Part shown: positions 60,532 to 64,000 of the stretch, piece by piece
How positions within the stretch are numbered: the first letter of the stretch is position 1
Layout: every line of letters starts with the position of its first letter
DNA from: Crocinitomicaceae bacterium
GTDB lineage: Bacteria > Bacteroidota > Bacteroidia > Flavobacteriales_D > Crocinitomicaceae
Direction: 5' to 3'
NCBI GenBank assembly: GCA_021740085.1
Contig: JAIPAL010000004.1
Span: 1 to 64,000, forward strand
DNA: 64,000 nucleotides
Position numbers and translations under genes: made by a program
Notes under the pieces: model-generated
Told to the model about the DNA's origin: nothing
Databases searched by the model: none
What the model saw: the letters and a program-made list of their open reading frames with translations, nothing else

Positions 60532-63500
60532 TTAGTATTTCACAATTCTTCCTCTATACCCACCCTGATTTTGAATGCTTAAATAATAGATTCCTGCTGC
60601 AATATTATTCATATTGATCAGCTTCTCTTGTGTGGAAATAACATCCGTGTATACCACTTTTCCGTCTACATCGTAAATAGTAACTACTTGACCGATCAGA
60701 TTTGATTCGCAGGTTAAAACGCAAAGCCCGTTGGTCGGATTTGGATAAATAATTAAATCATTGCCTTCATTTTTTACAATTGAAGCTCCGGAACAATCGA
60801 TCACTACTAATTCTTGAAAAGAAGAAGAAGAACAGCCATTTACATCTGTAAATTCATACGTTATGGAATAATTACCTGCCCCAGTTGTGGTGTTAAATAA
60901 TCCGTTAAGAACAGCAATTCCAGCATAAGTTCCTCCCAATGGAAGACCACCAGTTAATACATATTCTTGTATTGTATCACATACATCATTAAATGCATTC
61001 AAGGTTACAGCTGGTAACGAATTAACGATCACTTGAATTGGCAAAGAAGTATTCATACAATTGTTAGTGTCTATGATCCCAACAGTATAGCTTCCGCTGG
61101 TCGATATGACAATAGTTGAATCTATCATATTCATGATTGATTGTCCACTTTCTTGCCATTGATATTGTAATCCAATCTCCGTATTAGCGAATAATTCAAT
61201 TGAATCGCCATCACATATTGTCGTAGTACCATTAGTTGTAATAACAGCTGTTGGTAATGAATTTACTTGTATCATACCAGTTGCACTTGGCACACCACAT
61301 CCCCCAGTTGATGAAATAGTATAATTGAACGAGCCACTTATTGTGGGTGTTCCTGAAATGGTAAATACATTGGATGCCCATGCTCCTGTTATTCCCGCTG
61401 GCAGTCCTGTTGCTATTACGCCCGTTGCCCCTGTGGTGGAATAGGTGATGCTTGTTATTGCGTTGTTAATACAGACTGTTTGCGTATCTGTTCCCGCCGC
61501 AGTAGTAAGTGTAAATGTATTGTTAGGTGTAACAGTAATTGTGCCCGATGCAGTATTGTTTCCTCCGGTGCATCCGCCTGTCATGGTCACGGTATAATTA
61601 AATGATCCACTCACTGTTGGTGTCCCTGAAATGGTAAACACATTGGAAGCCCATGTTCCTGTTACTCCCGCTGGAAGTCCTGTAGCTGTTGCACCTATTG
61701 CCTCTGCGCTTGCATAGGTGATGTTCATAAATGGGGTGTTAATACATACTGTTTGCGTATCTGTTCCCGCTGCAGAGCTAAGTGCTATCGTATTGTTGGG
61801 TGTAACTGTCATTGTGCCCAATGCGGTATTTGTCCCTCCGGTGCAACCTCCTGTCATGGTCACGGTATAATTGAATATTCCGCTCAGTGTTGGTGTGCCT
61901 GAAATGGTAAACACATTGGAAGCCCAAGTTCCTGTTACTCCCGCTGGAAGTCCTGCAGCTGTTGCGCCAGTTGCTCCTGTGGTAGAATAGGTTAAGCTTG
62001 TTATAGGATTGTTTATACACAATGATTGTGCATTGGTTCCCACCGCTGAGCTAAGTGCTAATGTATTGTTTGCATTGACAGTTATAGATCCTGCAGCGGT
62101 ATTGGTTCCTCCGGTACATCCACCTGTCATGGTTACTGTATAACTGAATGTTCCGCTTACTGTTGGTGTGCCTGAAATGGTAAACACATTGGATGCCCAT
62201 GTTCCAGTTATTCCCGCTGGAAGTCCTGTCGCTGTTGCACCAGTTGCTCCTGTTGTAGAATAGGTTAAACTTGTTATAGGATTGTTTATACACAATGATT
62301 GTGCATTGGTTCCCACCGCTGAACTAAGTGCTAAGGTATTGTTTGCATTGACAGTTATTGTTCCTGCAGCGGTGTTGGTTCCTCCGGTACATCCACCTGC
62401 CATGGTCACGGTATAACTGAATGTTCCGCTTACTGTTGGTGTGCCTGAAATGGTAAACACATTGGACGCCCAAGTTCCCATTACTCCAGCTGGAAGTCCT
62501 GAGGATGTTGCGCCTGTTGCTCCTGTGGTGGAGTAGGTGATGTTTGTTAAAGCGGTGTTGATACATTTTACTTGCGCATTTGTTCCTACCGCTGAAGTCA
62601 GTGCTAGGGAATTATTTGCATTCACAATTATGGTACCTGTTGCGGTATTGGTACCTCCGGTACATCCACCTGTCATGGTTACGGTATAATTGAATGTTCC
62701 GCTCACTGTTGGCGTACCTGAAATGGTAAACACATTGGACGCCCAAGTTCCCGTTACTCCAGCTGGAAGTCCTGAGGCTGTTGCGCCTGTTGCTCCTGTG
62801 GTTGCATAGGTTAAACTTGTAATCGGATTGTTTATACACAATGATTGTGCATTGGTTCCCATCGCTGAACTAAGTGCCAAGGTATTGTTTGCATTGACAG
62901 TTATGGTACCTGTTGCGGTATTGGTGCCTCCGGTACATCCACCTGCCATGGTCACGGTATAATTGAATGATCCACCCACTGTTGGCGTACCTGAAATAGT
63001 AAATACGTTGGACGCCCATGTTCCAGTTATTCCCGCTGGAAGTCCTGTCGCTGTTGCACCAGTTGCTCCTGTGGTGGAGTAGGTGATGTTTGTTAAAGCG
63101 GTGTTGATACATTTTACTTGCGCATTTGTTCCTACCGCTGAAGTCAGTGCTAGAGTATTATTTGCATTCACAATTATGGTTCCTGTTGCGGTATTGCTTC
63201 CCCCGGTACATCCACCTGTCATGGTTACGGTATAATTGAATGTTCCGCTCACTGTTGGCGTTCCTGAAATGGTGAATACGTTGGAAGCCCATGTTCCTGA
63301 TACTCCCGCTGGAAGTCCTGTCGTTGTTGCGCCCGTTGCTTCTGTGGTGAAATAGGTTAAGCTTGTAATCGGATTGTTTATACACAATGATTGTGAATTT
63401 GTTCCTACTGCTGAGCTAAGTGATATTGTGTTTGCATTAACCGTTATTGTTCCTGAAGCTGTATTGGTTCCTCCGGTACATCCACCTGTCATGGTAACTG

Positions 63501-64000
63501 TATAGCTAAATGAACCACTGGCAGTTGGTGTTCCTGAAATGGTAAACACGTTGGAAGCCCATGTTCCTGTTACTCCCGCTGGAAGTCCTGTTGCTGTTGC
63601 GGCCGTTGCTCCTGTGGTGGAATAGGTAATGTTTGTCAATGCGGTATTTATGCATTTCACTTGTGCATTGGTTCCCACCGCTGAACTAAGTGCTAGGGTA
63701 TTATTTGCATTCACAGTTATTGTTCCAGAAGCAGTATTGGTTCCTCCGGTACATCCACCTGTCATGGTAACTGTATAGCTAAATAAACCACTCACTGTTG
63801 GCGCCCCTGAAATGGTAAACACATTGGACGCCCATGTTCCAGTTAATCCCGCTGGAAGTCCTGTTGCTGTTGCGCCAGTTGCTCCTGTGGTGGAATAGGT
63901 GATGTTTGTTATGGCAGTGTTTAAACATACTGTTTGTGCATTGGTTCCAAGAGCAGATGTTAGTAAAACTGTATTTGCATTAACAGTTATTGTTCCAGTA
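60532..64000 (-). CDS. Giant repetitive Ig-like adhesin with T9SS type A C-terminus; 5' end beyond right window edge
   Basis: Frame stays open past 63822 to 64000 (TGTITVNANTVLLTSALGTNAQTVCLNTAITNITY...); C-term IYPNPTNGLCVLTCE...AAGIYYLSI. Confidence 0.9.
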   Translation of the reverse strand, partial: TGTITVNANTVLLTSALGTNAQTVCLNTAITNITYSTTGATGATATGLPAGLTGTWASNVFTISGAPTVSGLFSYTVTMTGGCTGGTNTASGTITVNANNTLALSSAVGTNAQVKCINTALTNITYSTTGATAATATGLPAGVTGTWASNVFTISGTPTASGSFSYTVTMTGGCTGGTNTASGTITVNANTISLSSAVGTNSQSLCINNPITSLTYFTTEATGATTTGLPAGVSGTWASNVFTISGTPTVSGTFNYTVTMTGGCTGGSNTATGTIIVNANNTLALTSAVGTNAQVKCINTALTNITYSTTGATGATATGLPAGITGTWASNVFTISGTPTVGGSFNYTVTMAGGCTGGTNTATGTITVNANNTLALSSAMGTNAQSLCINNPITSLTYATTGATGATASGLPAGVTGTWASNVFTISGTPTVSGTFNYTVTMTGGCTGGTNTATGTIIVNANNSLALTSAVGTNAQVKCINTALTNITYSTTGATGATSSGLPAGVMGTWASNVFTISGTPTVSGTFSYTVTMAGGCTGGTNTAAGTITVNANNTLALSSAVGTNAQSLCINNPITSLTYSTTGATGATATGLPAGITGTWASNVFTISGTPTVSGTFSYTVTMTGGCTGGTNTAAGSITVNANNTLALSSAVGTNAQSLCINNPITSLTYSTTGATGATAAGLPAGVTGTWASNVFTISGTPTLSGIFNYTVTMTGGCTGGTNTALGTMTVTPNNTIALSSAAGTDTQTVCINTPFMNITYASAEAIGATATGLPAGVTGTWASNVFTISGTPTVSGSFNYTVTMTGGCTGGNNTASGTITVTPNNTFTLTTAAGTDTQTVCINNAITSITYSTTGATGVIATGLPAGITGAWASNVFTISGTPTISGSFNYTISSTGGCGVPSATGMIQVNSLPTAVITTNGTTTICDGDSIELFANTEIGLQYQWQESGQSIMNMIDSTIVISTSGSYTVGIIDTNNCMNTSLPIQVIVNSLPAVTLNAFNDVCDTIQEYVLTGGLPLGGTYAGIAVLNGLFNTTTGAGNYSITYEFTDVNGCSSSSFQELVVIDCSGASIVKNEGNDLIIYPNPTNGLCVLTCESNLIGQVVTIYDVDGKVVYTDVISTQEKLINMNNIAAGIYYLSIQNQGGYRGRIVKY
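61260..64000 (-). repeat. Tandem ~273-bp (91-aa) Ig-like coding repeats, ten Cys-anchored units in window
   Basis: Cys codons of the C(I/L)N motif at 63927, 63654, 63384, 63111, 62838, 62565, 62292, 62019, 61746, 61473: spacing 273 bp except one 270 bp. Confidence 0.95.

Noticed and set aside
61778-63385. Series of 75-80 aa minus-strand ORFs (MYKQSYNKLNLFYHRSN..., MYQHRFNKHHLLHHRSN...) at 273-bp intervals
   Set aside because: They are an alternative frame of the adhesin repeat, open only because the same DNA unit is repeated; each stops at the same place and composition is not protein-like.

Overview
This 64 kb window is a mostly housekeeping chromosomal segment of a Bacteroidota bacterium, probably Flavobacteriales. 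I base that on AT-rich coding sequence, TAnnTTTG -7 promoter motifs, type IX secretion (T9SS) C-terminal signals, bshA, icmF and DUF4494. I support about 52 protein-coding genes. Recognisable ones include map, a LuxC-type acyl-CoA reductase, a dicluster ferredoxin, icmF, selD, mnmH, dnaK, lpd, a Fur/Zur-type regulator with a divergent TonB receptor, dapD, purB, an M1 peptidase, recQ, a Nfu-type NifU protein, folD, bshA, elbB, meaB, trmB, cdd, pdxH and YggS. At least five large secreted/adhesin-like proteins carry T9SS-type C-termini. I saw no rRNA, tRNA, CRISPR array, complete prophage or transposase. The items most worth a second look are: (1) a mosaic family of palindromic intergenic repeats at three loci (about 25.5, 28.6-28.8 and 58.9 kb), which also creates false N-terminal extensions on two ORFs; (2) a giant adhesin running off the right edge, built from 273-bp units in an alternating A/B higher-order pattern; (3) a BRO-N family gene and a GC-rich hairpin lying between selD and mnmH; (4) a Zur-like regulator/TonB receptor/Cys-rich lipoprotein locus with paired GCAAC-N3-GTTGC-type palindromes around the promoter; (5) a 753-aa membrane protein joining a secreted N-domain to a lipase-like C-domain; (6) a 17-bp perfect palindrome upstream of dnaK. 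I found no clear defence or mobile system. All product calls come from reading the translations; no database search was possible.
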